Assembly: GCF_013322225.1 (NCBI RefSeq)
Contig: NZ_JAAMFB010000028.1
Coordinates: 1 to 64,000, forward strand
Length of the DNA stretch: 64,000 nucleotides
Direction of reading: 5' to 3'
Source: Agrobacterium larrymoorei
GTDB taxonomy: Bacteria; Pseudomonadota; Alphaproteobacteria; Rhizobiales; Rhizobiaceae
Shown here: positions 36,901 through 44,678 of the stretch, one piece after another
How positions within the stretch are numbered: the stretch's first letter is position 1
Layout: every line of letters starts with the position of its first letter
Notes under the pieces: model-generated
The model's input: only the letters and a program-made list of their open reading frames with translations
Databases searched by the model: none
Told to the model about the DNA's origin: nothing
Translations under genes and position numbers: made by a program

Positions 36901-37606
36901 CCGCATCCTTCTCGGTCGTCGCGGCTTCGCCCAGCATGTCGTAGGAATATTGGAAGCCCTGCGCCTCCATCGGTTTCGAACGGCTGATCGCTTCCTGGAT
37001 CGTCTGACCAGTCACGAACTGCTCGCCCATCATCCGCATCGCCATATCTACGCCCCGGCGAATGACAGGTTCGCCAGCGCGGGAGATGAGCTTGGTCAGC
37101 GCTGCCGAAAGCCCCTTGTCGTTGACGGTCGAGGTCAGCCTGCCGGTAATCACCAATCCCCAGGTCGCGGCATTGACGAAGAGCGACTTTCCGCCGCCGA
37201 GATGTGATTTCCAGTCGCCGGTGGCGATCTTGTCGCGGATCAGCGCGTCACGTGTGGCTGTATCTGGAATGCGCAGCAGCGCCTCGGCAAGGCACATTAG
37301 CGCCACGCCTTCCTGGCTGGAAAGCGAATATTCCTGCACCAGTCCCTCGACGCCTGTTCCCTTGGCCTTGGCGCGCAAGGCTTCGATCAGCTTTTTCGCC
37401 GTGGCGCGGATGCTGTCGGATTGCTCTTGGCTAACCGTTGCCTCATCCAGCAGCGGCGCAAGGCATTCCGGCTCGGAGCGGCGGTAAGCGGCGGTAATGG
37501 CCTTCCGCAGCGCGCTCGGTTCGCGAACAGGCGGAGCGAAACGTTCGAAAATTCCAGTAAGCGCGTTTGGCTGTGTAACTGCAACAGTGGATACATTATC
37601 CGCCAT
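33923..37606 (-). CDS. putA: Bifunctional proline dehydrogenase / P5C dehydrogenase
   Basis: A 1227-residue enzyme that oxidises proline to glutamate. The FAD-dependent proline dehydrogenase barrel lies near residues 200-500 (SIKLSALHPRYSRAQ, LVKGAYWDAEIKRAQ). The NAD-dependent glutamate-semialdehyde dehydrogenase follows, with PWNFPLAIFIGQ and the catalytic Cys in SAGQRCSALRVL, and then a C-terminal ALDH-superfamily-like extension. The N-terminus lacks the ribbon-helix-helix DNA-binding domain of enteric PutA, so it should not self-repress. Regulation is therefore expected from the divergent Lrp-type gene. The length fits the rhizobial type. Confidence 0.95.
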   Translation of the reverse strand: MADNVSTVAVTQPNALTGIFERFAPPVREPSALRKAITAAYRRSEPECLAPLLDEATVSQEQSDSIRATAKKLIEALRAKAKGTGVEGLVQEYSLSSQEGVALMCLAEALLRIPDTATRDALIRDKIATGDWKSHLGGGKSLFVNAATWGLVITGRLTSTVNDKGLSAALTKLISRAGEPVIRRGVDMAMRMMGEQFVTGQTIQEAISRSKPMEAQGFQYSYDMLGEAATTEKDAERYYRDYEQAIHAIGKASAGRGVYGGPGISIKLSALHPRYSRAQAERVMAELLPRVKSLMVLAKGYDIGLNIDAEEADRLELSLDLLESLAMDPDLGKWEGLGFVVQAYGRRCPFVLDYIIDLARRANRRIMIRLVKGAYWDAEIKRAQLEGLEDFPVFTRKVHTDVSYIACARKLLAARDVIFPQFATHNAQSMATIYHLAGPDFKLGDYEFQCLHGMGEPLYSEVVGKKNLDRPCRFYAPVGTHETLLAYLVRRLLENGANSSFVNRIADPNVPVETLLDDPVAVVKAMPVPGAQHDKIGKPDALYGTRRNSDGTDLANEDALSALSKALKESTRIDWKAATDYASGEVRPVTNPADRDDIVGFVTQPTEQDVAKALEIAASSPWPQTSVETRAYCLEKAADLMQERMPILLGLIMREAGKSAPNAIAEVREAIDFLRYYAAEARNTFGLLQQPLGPIVCISPWNFPLAIFIGQVAAALVAGNPVLAKPAEETPLIAAEGVRLLHEAGVPADAVQLLPGAGQTGAQLVAASQTAGVMFTGSTEVARLIQKQLSQRITSDGRTIPLIAETGGQNAMIVDSSALAEQVVADVIASAFDSAGQRCSALRVLCLQDDVADRTLTMLKGALHELRIGRTDRLSVDVGPVITAEAKENIEKHIETMRGLGNRIEQIALSGGTDKGTFVPPTIIELKSLSDLKREVFGPVLHVIRFKREKLDQLIDDINATGYGLTFGLHTRLDATIAHVLSRVKAGNLYVNRNIIGAVVGVQPFGGRGLSGTGPKAGGPLYLGRLTRIAPVVERTGQQQHPASADFAHWLDGKDETQAAEVVRTSAYVSGLGFETEFAGPVGERNLYALHSRGRVLLVPDAVQGLYRQLAAALATGNDVVIDKECGLEQALSGVPASVAGRIQWSSDWERSGPFAGALIEGDAERVRTVNSRIAALNGPLVLVQAASSEEMQGVMQPYNLNWLLEEVSVSVNTTAAGGNASLMSIG

Positions 37607-37770
37607 CGGGTCGATCCTTCGATATGTCTGAAACGGGGTTCGGGAATGCGCATCTCAGCCCTCCCGATCTGTGCATCAGAATATCATCGCTTCCGGAATT
37701 GATATGGTCTTATTTATAAATTAAATCAGTCCATATAGACTTTTATTTTGCGATATATTGGGAATAAGCG

Positions 37771-38241
37771 ATGGTAAAAGCTGCTGATGCAGGCGATTTG
37801 GATCACTTCGATCTGAAAATTATGGAGGCATTGAGTGAGGATGGGCGGATGTCCGTACTGCAGCTTTCCAAGCGCGTCGGTCTTTCGAAAACACCGTGCC
37901 AGACGCGACTAAAGCGCCTTGTCGATGAAGGCTATATCCTCGGCTTCCGCGCTACACTCAATCCGGCGAAGCTCGGCCTTGAGCATATCGCCTTCACCGA
38001 AGTGAAGCTTTCTGACACGCGAGAAAAAGCGTTGGATGAGTTCAACGCTGCCGTTCGCAAGATCAAGGAAGTGGAAGAGTGCCACATGATCGCGGGCGCT
38101 TTCGATTACCTTCTGAAGGTTCGCACCACGGATATTCGCAAATACAGGCGCGTGCTTGGCGAGAAGATTTCGAGTCTACCATCGGTCTCCAACACATCTA
38201 CCTTCGTGGTCATGCAGTCGGTGAAAGACGTCGGGATTTGA
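37771..38241 (+). CDS. putR: Lrp/AsnC-type activator of putA
   Basis: A 156-residue regulator with an N-terminal helix-turn-helix (FDLKIMEALSEDGRMSVLQLSKRVGLSKTPCQTRLKRLVDEG) and a C-terminal RAM ligand-binding domain (EVEECHMIAGAFDYLLKVRTTD). It is divergent from putA across an AT-rich gap. In Agrobacterium and Rhodobacter an Lrp-like PutR turns on putA in response to proline, and this gene has the same placement. The AT-rich intergenic segment (37660-37765) is the likely binding region. Confidence 0.9.
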   Translation: MVKAADAGDLDHFDLKIMEALSEDGRMSVLQLSKRVGLSKTPCQTRLKRLVDEGYILGFRATLNPAKLGLEHIAFTEVKLSDTREKALDEFNAAVRKIKEVEECHMIAGAFDYLLKVRTTDIRKYRRVLGEKISSLPSVSNTSTFVVMQSVKDVGI

Positions 38242-38251
38242 TGTTCGCGAA

Positions 38252-38986
38252 TTACTCGGCGTTTTCCTCGACGACAAGCTCCGGCTTGCGCGCTTCGAAT
38301 AAGCGCGCCCTCGAGCCATGCAGATGCTGGCGCATCAACCGGCGGGCCAGTTCGGAATCGCGGGTGCGGATCGCCTCGTAGATCGCGGCGTGTTCGTCAT
38401 AGACGTGCTGAAGGCCGAGAACGGAATTCTTCAAGGATAGGCCGTGAAACTGCATGCCGACGGCAATGTGGTCTTTCAACGCTTCCATGGCGGTCGAAAA
38501 ATAGGTGTTACCGGATGCCTTGGCGATGGCGAGGTGAAACTGAAAATCCGCATCTTCGCGGTGGCGCTGGCGGCCCGTTGCCTCTTTCAGGCTGGCAAGC
38601 GCACGAGTGATCAGCGCAAGCTCGGCCTCACCATAGCGTTCCGCAGCGCAAGCCGCCGCCTCCGGCTCTACCGTCATGCGGAATTCATAACAGTTTTGCA
38701 GATCGGCAATGTTTTCCAACGGGCTGAAACCCAGCGCCTGTTTCACACCCACGCTGCGAACGAAGCTGCCTGCACCCTGCCGGGAATAAACCAGACCCTT
38801 GTCGCGCAGCTTTTTTAACGCGTCGCGTACGATGGGGCGAGAGACTTCAAATTCGGCGGCAAGGTCGTGCTCGGTGGGCAGCCGCTCGTCGTTTTTGTAC
38901 GCGCCCGACTTGATGGCGTGCTGCAACCGGTCGAACACGACGTCGCCTAAACTCTTGCGATGAGAAACCTGCTCTATCGCCCGCAT
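38252..38986 (-). CDS. FadR-type GntR regulator of the acid-sugar locus
   Basis: A 244-residue protein with a winged helix (LPTEHDLAAEFEVSRPIVRDALKKLRDKGLVYSRQGAG) and an FCD effector domain (YEFRMTVEPEAAACAAERY, DFQFHLAIAKASGN). It is the last gene of the leftward catabolic operon, starting 13 bases beyond the DUF1537 kinase stop, so it most likely controls that operon and the divergent transporter. The inducer would be a pathway acid sugar. No binding site was proven. Confidence 0.87.
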   Translation of the reverse strand: MRAIEQVSHRKSLGDVVFDRLQHAIKSGAYKNDERLPTEHDLAAEFEVSRPIVRDALKKLRDKGLVYSRQGAGSFVRSVGVKQALGFSPLENIADLQNCYEFRMTVEPEAAACAAERYGEAELALITRALASLKEATGRQRHREDADFQFHLAIAKASGNTYFSTAMEALKDHIAVGMQFHGLSLKNSVLGLQHVYDEHAAIYEAIRTRDSELARRLMRQHLHGSRARLFEARKPELVVEENAE

Positions 38987-38999
38987 GTCTTAAGCCTCT

Positions 39000-40022
39000 C
39001 TAAGCCGTTACGGCATTTGCCAACCGAAGAAGTGTCTCTTCCGTCCCGAATCCACCAGATTTAGTAATGTAGAAGGTGCCGTTAAATTCAGCAACGGGCA
39101 GTCCTGGCATTGCCTCTCCCGCAAAGCGCAGGACATGAATTTCCTGTTTGTCGAAAAACGCTTCTGCCGTCGCACCGCCTGAAAGCAGAATGGTGTCGCC
39201 CTCCTGCGCAAGTTTCGCAAGCGAACTGGCAAGGGCACTCGCGGCCTGAACCGGGCTGATCTCCTTGTTCGAGGCAACGGCCTGAAGCAGGGTTATAGCC
39301 GCATCCGTTCTGGTAATGTCGCTCTCCAGGGCGCCATTGGGGGCCGGAATGTAGGCGAGGTCCGGCCTTTCCGCACGAAGCTTGCCGACTTGTGCGACGG
39401 TAATCGGATCACGAGAACCAATGACGAGCAGAATGCGCTTGCCCGGATAGGCAAGAGGCGGAGTGTCGTCTTTGCCAGCAATGGCCTTGGCAAGCGACAG
39501 CGCACCAACCATCATTTCATCTGGCAAGATTTCTTCTGCTACATCTCGCATATCCTGCGGCGTCAGCGTATCGGGATAGCGGCATCTATCCGCCAGCGCG
39601 CCCAGGCGCTCTGCAATGGAGATTGGGGCCGCCACCCCAAACCCTTCGATCATACCGTCTTTGACAACACGACCGAACTCGGGAATTCCGGGCAGCACCA
39701 CCGCCCTTTCAAAATTCAGTGCCTGAAGTTCTTCTTCAAGATTTCCCTTCAGGCGGGAATCGACCTTCTTGAACAGTCGGATGCCGGGCGTCAGCGCGGC
39801 TTTCACGGCGGCAACGCGGTTCGCTGCTTCATCGGCAGGTATCTCGCGGCTGCGTGTCGTCACGGTTATGACATCCGCATCGCTTTCGATGGCTTCGGCG
39901 ATAAAGCGCTGATCGGCAACGACTATGACTTTTTTTCCCGCAGCGGCGAATGGGGCGGCAGTGTCCAGCGCGCCCGTCAGGTCGTCCGCAACGATCAGAA
40001 GTCTGTCGAAATGCCTGCTCAT
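39000..40022 (-). CDS. Four-carbon acid sugar kinase family protein (DUF1537)
   Basis: About 340 residues. The N-terminal substrate-binding domain begins LLIVADDLTGALDTAAPFA and includes KKVDSRLKGNLEEEL; the C-terminal nucleotide-binding domain has ILLSGGATAEAFF and KSGGFGTEETL. Members phosphorylate erythronate, threonate or related acid sugars; the product is normally oxidised by a PdxA2 or other dehydrogenase, and a PdxA2-type gene is in this operon. The start MSRHFDRL is used; a Met four codons earlier is possible. A palindromic repeat separates it from the alcohol dehydrogenase gene upstream. Exact substrate unknown. Confidence 0.88.
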   Translation of the reverse strand: MSRHFDRLLIVADDLTGALDTAAPFAAAGKKVIVVADQRFIAEAIESDADVITVTTRSREIPADEAANRVAAVKAALTPGIRLFKKVDSRLKGNLEEELQALNFERAVVLPGIPEFGRVVKDGMIEGFGVAAPISIAERLGALADRCRYPDTLTPQDMRDVAEEILPDEMMVGALSLAKAIAGKDDTPPLAYPGKRILLVIGSRDPITVAQVGKLRAERPDLAYIPAPNGALESDITRTDAAITLLQAVASNKEISPVQAASALASSLAKLAQEGDTILLSGGATAEAFFDKQEIHVLRFAGEAMPGLPVAEFNGTFYITKSGGFGTEETLLRLANAVTA

Positions 40023-40093
40023 TCCTGTTTCCATTCCTTGTATCGATGTCGCGACAGGGAGGTCCCGGCTCTCGCATTGACCTTCCCTCTTGC

Positions 40094-40178
40094 GTCATCC
40101 TCGGGCTCGACCCGAGGATCCATCCACGTTGCGGGTGGCGAGACGTCGGTGGATGCTCGGGTCAAGCCCGAGCATGAC
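40094..40178. repeat. Large palindromic repeat inside the acid-sugar operon
   Basis: GTCATCCTCGGGCTCGACCC and its mirror ending GGGTCAAGCCCGAGCATGAC enclose CCATCCACG/CGGTGGATG arms. Each end is itself a hairpin (CCTCGGGCTCGACCCGAGG and GCTCGGGTCAAGCCCGAGC). The design is that of dispersed intergenic palindromic units. A related but shorter unit occurs at 59436-59456. It may attenuate or stabilise the transcript between the two genes. Confidence 0.85.
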
Positions 40179-40216
40179 GGCGGTGGGCGGGAGCGCCACC
40201 CGCCAAACCGCGTCCC

Positions 40217-41341
40217 TCAATAAGCCGCCCGATAAACCTCCAGCACATCCTCCACCGACATATCCCGCGGGTTGTTGTTCATCAGCCGTCGTATCGCATG
40301 CGCCTCGGTCGCCCAGTCCGAAAGATCGGCTTTATTCGCCTTGTGAGCGGAAAGCCGCATCTCCACACCAAGCCCCTTGCAGAAACCATAGGCAGCATCG
40401 AGCACGCCTTCCGGGTATTTCGCCACAGCCAGACCAAGCGCCTCCAACACCTCAGCCGTCTTTTCCGCGCGCACCGGCACGTTGTAAGCCAGCACATGCG
40501 GGAAGATGACGGCATTCGCCAGCCCGTGCGGTAGCCCAAGCCGGGTGCCGAGCGGATAGGCCAGCGCGTGGCCAGCCGCCGTATTGACCGGGCCGAGGCA
40601 GATGCCGCCATAATAGGAGGCGAGCATCATGCCTGCGCGGGCTTCCGTATCCTTGCCGTTCTCTACAGCACGCGACAGATATTTGCCGACGAGGCGGATG
40701 CCCATGCGGGCGTAACCGTCGATCAGGTCGTGCGCATTGATGTTGGTGAAGGCCTCAACACAATGCGCCATGGCGTCGATACCCGTTGCAGCCGTCACCG
40801 CCGGTGGAACGGACCATGTCAGTTCCGGGTCAAGAATGGCAATATCGGCCAGCAGATGCGGGCTTTCCACCGCCTTCTTCGAATGGGTCACGCTATCGGT
40901 AATCAGGGCGCGGATACCCGCTTCGGAGCCCGTACCTGCCGTGGTCGCGATTTGCGCCAGCGCGGTGCGTCTGCCTGCCACCTTGTTGGGGCCGACGACA
41001 TCATCCAGAGACTGGTTGCCATCCCACAAGCCTGCAACGAGCTTGGCCACATCCAGCACCGAGCCGCCGCCGAGACCGACGACGAGATCGGGCTTCAGCG
41101 CCCGCGCCGTTGCCAATGCGGCATCCAGCGCCTTGTCATCCGGCTCCGGCGGAATGTTCGAGAAGATTTCGATATCGCCGGAAAGCTTCAGCCGGTCAAC
41201 GAAGCCCACCGTATGTTCGGTGGCAATCACCAGCACGCGCTTGGTGCCTGCGGCCCATTCTCCAAGCTTGGAGGATGCGCCCGCGCCGATTTCCAGTCGC
41301 TTCGGTTGATGCAGTGTTATTGGCCGTGCCATGGCATCCAT
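40217..41341 (-). CDS. Iron-containing alcohol dehydrogenase family protein
   Basis: A 374-residue cytoplasmic dehydrogenase. The nucleotide-binding GLGGGSVLDVAKL and the family signature region with GIDAMAHCVEAF, HALAYPLGTRLGLPHG and NAVIFPHVLAYN supply the metal-binding His residues. The start MDAMARP follows AAGGAGCAGGATC. It follows the DHDPS-type gene by 11 bases. Relatives include maleylacetate reductases and hydroxyacid or lactaldehyde dehydrogenases; in this operon it would oxidise or reduce a pathway hydroxy-acid or aldehyde, an inference from context. Confidence 0.87.
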   Translation of the reverse strand: MDAMARPITLHQPKRLEIGAGASSKLGEWAAGTKRVLVIATEHTVGFVDRLKLSGDIEIFSNIPPEPDDKALDAALATARALKPDLVVGLGGGSVLDVAKLVAGLWDGNQSLDDVVGPNKVAGRRTALAQIATTAGTGSEAGIRALITDSVTHSKKAVESPHLLADIAILDPELTWSVPPAVTAATGIDAMAHCVEAFTNINAHDLIDGYARMGIRLVGKYLSRAVENGKDTEARAGMMLASYYGGICLGPVNTAAGHALAYPLGTRLGLPHGLANAVIFPHVLAYNVPVRAEKTAEVLEALGLAVAKYPEGVLDAAYGFCKGLGVEMRLSAHKANKADLSDWATEAHAIRRLMNNNPRDMSVEDVLEVYRAAY

Positions 41342-41352
41342 GATCCTGCTCC

Positions 41353-42267
41353 TTACTGCTGTCCCAGCGCATCCATGCGCGCCCAGACGGTTTCGCGTTC
41401 CGCATCGGAAAGCTCCACCAGTGGCGGGTGCACGCGCAGCCAGCCATTATCGCCGCGACGCTTCGCCACCATGGCTTTCACGGTTGGAAGCTGCACATAG
41501 GAATTGGTCAGTTCGCGCCAGGCGACGATCCTGTCCTGAGCGGCCTTCACGATCTCTTCCTTGCCCGCGATGTTCCAGTTGTCGAAGACGATGCGAAGAT
41601 CTGATGCAACGAGGTTGGAGCTGGCGGTGATGCAGCCAGCGCCGCCCACCTGCAACAGCGGCAGCAGCACGGGGTCGGCACCGGCCAGAACGCCAAAGCC
41701 GGGGAAGGCGGCAACCATGGCCTTCATATTGTCCAGATCGCCGGAGCTATCCTTGATGCCGACGACCACGCCGGGGAAATCCTTGCGCAGACGTGCAATC
41801 ACATCATGCGGAATGGCAACGCCGGATACCTGCGGAATATGGTAGAGAATGACCTTGAGGCGATCATCTTTCACGCCCTCGATCACCTTGGCATAGGCGC
41901 GGTAAATGCCCTCGGCGCTCACGCCTTTGTAGTAGAAGGGCGGCAGCAGAACGACGGCGGGAACGCCTGCTTGCACCGCATGACGGGTCAGTTCGATGGT
42001 ATCGGAGACGGCCGTCTGTGCGGTGCCGGGCAGAAGCTTTGCTGCGGGAACACCGCCCGCAATCGCTTTTTCCAGAATGTCCATGCGCTGCTTGAGGCCG
42101 AAGGAATTGGCCTCGCCCGTGGTGCCGAGAAGCGCCACGCCATCGCAGCCTTCTTCGATCAGCGCTTTGCAATGGGCGGTAAACAGGCGGAAATCCGGCG
42201 TGCCGTCTTCAGCGATCGCGGTTGTTGCGGCGCAGTAGACGCCGCTGATATCGAATGCATTAGCCAT
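41353..42267 (-). CDS. Dihydrodipicolinate synthase/N-acetylneuraminate lyase family protein
   Basis: A class I aldolase of about 304 residues. The [14 protein letters not shown] substrate-carboxylate loop, the Tyr in [11 protein letters not shown] and the Schiff-base Lys in [13 protein letters not shown] are in place. Family members cleave or form 2-keto acids, including sialic acid, 2-keto-3-deoxy sugar acids and dihydrodipicolinate. With a sialidase-like gene, a PdxA2-type dehydrogenase and a DUF1537 kinase around it, lysine synthesis is unlikely and a sugar-acid lyase role is favoured. Its start overlaps the pdxA2-type gene by eight bases. Confidence 0.87.
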   Translation of the reverse strand: MANAFDISGVYCAATTAIAEDGTPDFRLFTAHCKALIEEGCDGVALLGTTGEANSFGLKQRMDILEKAIAGGVPAAKLLPGTAQTAVSDTIELTRHAVQAGVPAVVLLPPFYYKGVSAEGIYRAYAKVIEGVKDDRLKVILYHIPQVSGVAIPHDVIARLRKDFPGVVVGIKDSSGDLDNMKAMVAAFPGFGVLAGADPVLLPLLQVGGAGCITASSNLVASDLRIVFDNWNIAGKEEIVKAAQDRIVAWRELTNSYVQLPTVKAMVAKRRGDNGWLRVHPPLVELSDAERETVWARMDALGQQ

Positions 42268-43219
42268 TGTTCTTCTTCTTTCCTGCAATCAACTTGCGGG
42301 CATAAGCGATGGCCGCATTCATGTTGACGTGGTTGGCCTTGCCGGTTCCGGCAATGTCGAAGGCGGTGCCGTGATCGACCGAGGTGCGGTCGATGGGCAG
42401 GCCAACGGACACGTTGACGGCGGTGTCGAAGGCGACGAGCTTGATAGGGATATGGCCCTGATCGTGGTACTGCGCGATGACGAGGTCGAACCCGCCCTGA
42501 TAGGCGCGGTGGTAGACCGTATCGGCAGAAATCGGGCCGTAAACATCGATGCCCTCGGCGCGTGCTTGCGCAACGGCGGGCGCAACGAATTCATCATCCT
42601 CAGTGCCGAACAGACCGTTCTCGCCGCAATGCGGGTTGATGCCTGCAACGGCAATCTTCGGCTTGTCGTAACCGATGCGTTTCAGGTGATCGTTACCAGC
42701 GCGAATGGTTGCCAGAATACGCTCCGGCTTGGCGCGGGTGATCGCATCCTTCAATGCTACGTGGGTCGAGACATGGATGACCTTGAGGCGATCCGAAGCC
42801 AGCAGCATGAAGGCGGATTTGGAGCCGGTCAGCGAGGTCAGCATGCCGGTATGGCCATCATAATGGTGGCCAGCGGAGTTCAGCGCTTCCTTGTTGATCG
42901 GAGCCGTTACGATGCAGCCGATCTTGCCTGCGCTTGCCGCTTTCACGGCGCTGTCGATAAAGCGGAAGGAAGCGTCGCCCGAGACCGAGCTGAGCTTGCC
43001 CCATGCAACCGGCGCACCTTCGATCTCGATGTCTTCGACAAGACCCGTCAGGTCGAGGTCGGAACCGAGTGCCGTCTTGGCGGCCTCAAGCTGCTTGAGG
43101 TTGCCGAAAACGCGGGTGTTGGCCCGGTCCTCGGCGCTCATTTCGGTCAGGGCCTTGATGGTGATTTCCGGGCCGACGCCAGCCGGGTCGCCCATGGTTA
43201 TGCCAACGATATCGCTCAT
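42260..43219 (-). CDS. PdxA2-type 4-phosphoacid-sugar dehydrogenase
   Basis: A 319-residue homologue of 4-hydroxythreonine-4-phosphate dehydrogenase. [11 protein letters not shown] at the N-terminus, metal-ligand His regions [22 protein letters not shown] and [16 protein letters not shown] are intact. PdxA2 proteins linked to DUF1537 kinases are known to oxidatively decarboxylate 4-phospho-threonate or 4-phospho-erythronate to dihydroxyacetone phosphate. Operon context places this copy in that group rather than in vitamin B6 synthesis. Its ATG overlaps the stop of the sialidase-like gene (ATGA). Confidence 0.88.
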   Translation of the reverse strand: MSDIVGITMGDPAGVGPEITIKALTEMSAEDRANTRVFGNLKQLEAAKTALGSDLDLTGLVEDIEIEGAPVAWGKLSSVSGDASFRFIDSAVKAASAGKIGCIVTAPINKEALNSAGHHYDGHTGMLTSLTGSKSAFMLLASDRLKVIHVSTHVALKDAITRAKPERILATIRAGNDHLKRIGYDKPKIAVAGINPHCGENGLFGTEDDEFVAPAVAQARAEGIDVYGPISADTVYHRAYQGGFDLVIAQYHDQGHIPIKLVAFDTAVNVSVGLPIDRTSVDHGTAFDIAGTGKANHVNMNAAIAYARKLIAGKKKNNG

Positions 43220-44388
43220 GCGTTTTCTCCGTCGATCCAGCCTTTTTCAAGCTGCACGTATTTGATGGCGCGTCGGTAATAGGTGTAGGCAAGGTGCAGC
43301 GTGCCGTCCTTGCCTTCCAAAAGCGCCGGGTAAGACATTTCCTTGTTGCGGCCATCGACCGAATTGTTCGAAAGGCAGGTGCCGGGACCGTCTTCCACGA
43401 TGCGCCGCTGCGGGAAGCTCTTGCCGCCATCTGAGGAAACGCACAGCGTCACCGGCGCGCGCGGCACGCCCCAGATTGGAGTGATGCCACCTTCCGCATT
43501 CGGGCGATGGTCGTCCTCGCCAAGCTCGTCGTAGAGAGACTCGCGGCGCGCATCGGATGTGGCGGCAGAAACCGGATTGCACAGCAGCGCCACGCGGCCA
43601 TCGGCTAGGCGAATGGCGGCAATCGAGGAATTGTTGTTCGGCACATCCGTCGCCTGCGGTACGGACCAACTGCGTCCGCCGTCGCGGCTTTCGGTTCGAT
43701 AGACGAAATCCGACTGGCGGCGGCGGAAGAAGGCGGCCATGTCCTGTCCGCCCAGGGACACGATGGTCATGTGCACACAGCCGAAACTGTCCGGCACATC
43801 GGTCACCGCCCAAGTCTTGCCTTCGTCGGTGCTGACGGCGACAGCCGCCGTATCATGCGTGCCGGTCCATTTCGCGCCGGGGCGCGGATTGCAGAGGAAG
43901 AGCGGCAGCATCCACGCGCCATCATCGCGGCGTACGATGGTGGCGCGGATGAAGGTTCCGTTGGCCAGACCGATATCGCGGGCCGGGCCGGATGTGATTT
44001 CACCGTTCGTCGCGGAAAGATCGTGCATCATCACGCGGCTCTCATCCTGATTGCCGGAAGGCTGCGCGGTGTGGAAAAGCAGGATGTGTCCATCCGGCTT
44101 CACATAGATCATCGGATTCTGTTCGGAACGTTCCTCGTCATGGCTGGCAAGGTGAGCCTTCGACCATGTGTCTGCGCCATCCGCCAGCATCGAGATATGA
44201 ATGGAAATATCGGACTTGCCTTCCAGCGTTCCACCGAACCATGCGCAAGCCAATTCGCCGCCGGGCAGAAAGCTTAGAAACGCCGCATGATTCTGGATTT
44301 TGGGGGAGGGAAGAAAGGCTTCCTTACGTCCCTGGCCTGCCGCAAAAAGATGCCCATCCATCTTTGCAGCTATCTCGTCCGGCGTCAT
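43216..44388 (-). CDS. Sialidase-like Asp-box (BNR) protein
   Basis: A protein of about 390 residues with a six-bladed propeller signature: Asp boxes [16 protein letters not shown] and SSDGGKSF, plus [18 protein letters not shown] at the N-terminus. No signal peptide is seen, so it would act in the cytoplasm on an imported substrate. It is the first gene of the leftward operon, with GGGAGGAAATTC before ATG. Relatives in sugar-acid operons are often labelled exo-alpha-sialidase, but no true sialidase arginine triad was verified here. It could be a glycosidase or a lyase for the substrate delivered by the divergent ABC system. Confidence 0.8.
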   Translation of the reverse strand: MTPDEIAAKMDGHLFAAGQGRKEAFLPSPKIQNHAAFLSFLPGGELACAWFGGTLEGKSDISIHISMLADGADTWSKAHLASHDEERSEQNPMIYVKPDGHILLFHTAQPSGNQDESRVMMHDLSATNGEITSGPARDIGLANGTFIRATIVRRDDGAWMLPLFLCNPRPGAKWTGTHDTAAVAVSTDEGKTWAVTDVPDSFGCVHMTIVSLGGQDMAAFFRRRQSDFVYRTESRDGGRSWSVPQATDVPNNNSSIAAIRLADGRVALLCNPVSAATSDARRESLYDELGEDDHRPNAEGGITPIWGVPRAPVTLCVSSDGGKSFPQRRIVEDGPGTCLSNNSVDGRNKEMSYPALLEGKDGTLHLAYTYYRRAIKYVQLEKGWIDGENA

Positions 44389-44422
44389 GAATTTCCTCCC
44401 ATCGCGTGCCTTGTTGGTGGAG

Positions 44423-44451
44423 ATAATCCGCTTGTAAACAAATGTTGTCAA
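44423..44451 (-). promoter_or_regulatory. Sigma-70-type promoter of the acid-sugar operon
   Basis: On the minus strand TTGACA (44451-44446) and GATTAT (44428-44423) are separated by 17 bases and face the sialidase-like gene 35 bases downstream. The spacer contains TTGTTTACAA, a half-symmetrical box that could be a FadR-type operator. The rest of the 290-base divergent region is very AT-rich. Confidence 0.6.
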
Positions 44452-44678
44452 GTTGGATTGATGCATATTGCCTTAGTGTTTTGGCGTATGAAATCAAAAT
44501 AAAACAATAAAAACAATATATTATATAATTAAAACGATAAGAAATTTCTGTAAAGAAGATATTAAGTTGACAAATTGATGATGCCGGTTCAAGTTTATGT
44601 CCAGTCAATGTGAGGAGCATCGGCAGCGCAATCCCGGGCCTGGAAAAGGTCCGGGCGCTGTTCATCAGGGAGGAAGTC

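Noticed and set aside
36008..37207. 399-codon frame antisense to putA
   Set aside because: Shadow frame; putA motifs on the other strand are continuous through this region.
41353..42267. Lysine-biosynthesis dihydrodipicolinate synthase (dapA)
   Set aside because: The catalytic residues allow it, but the operon is catabolic and acid-sugar related, so a sugar-acid lyase role is more likely.
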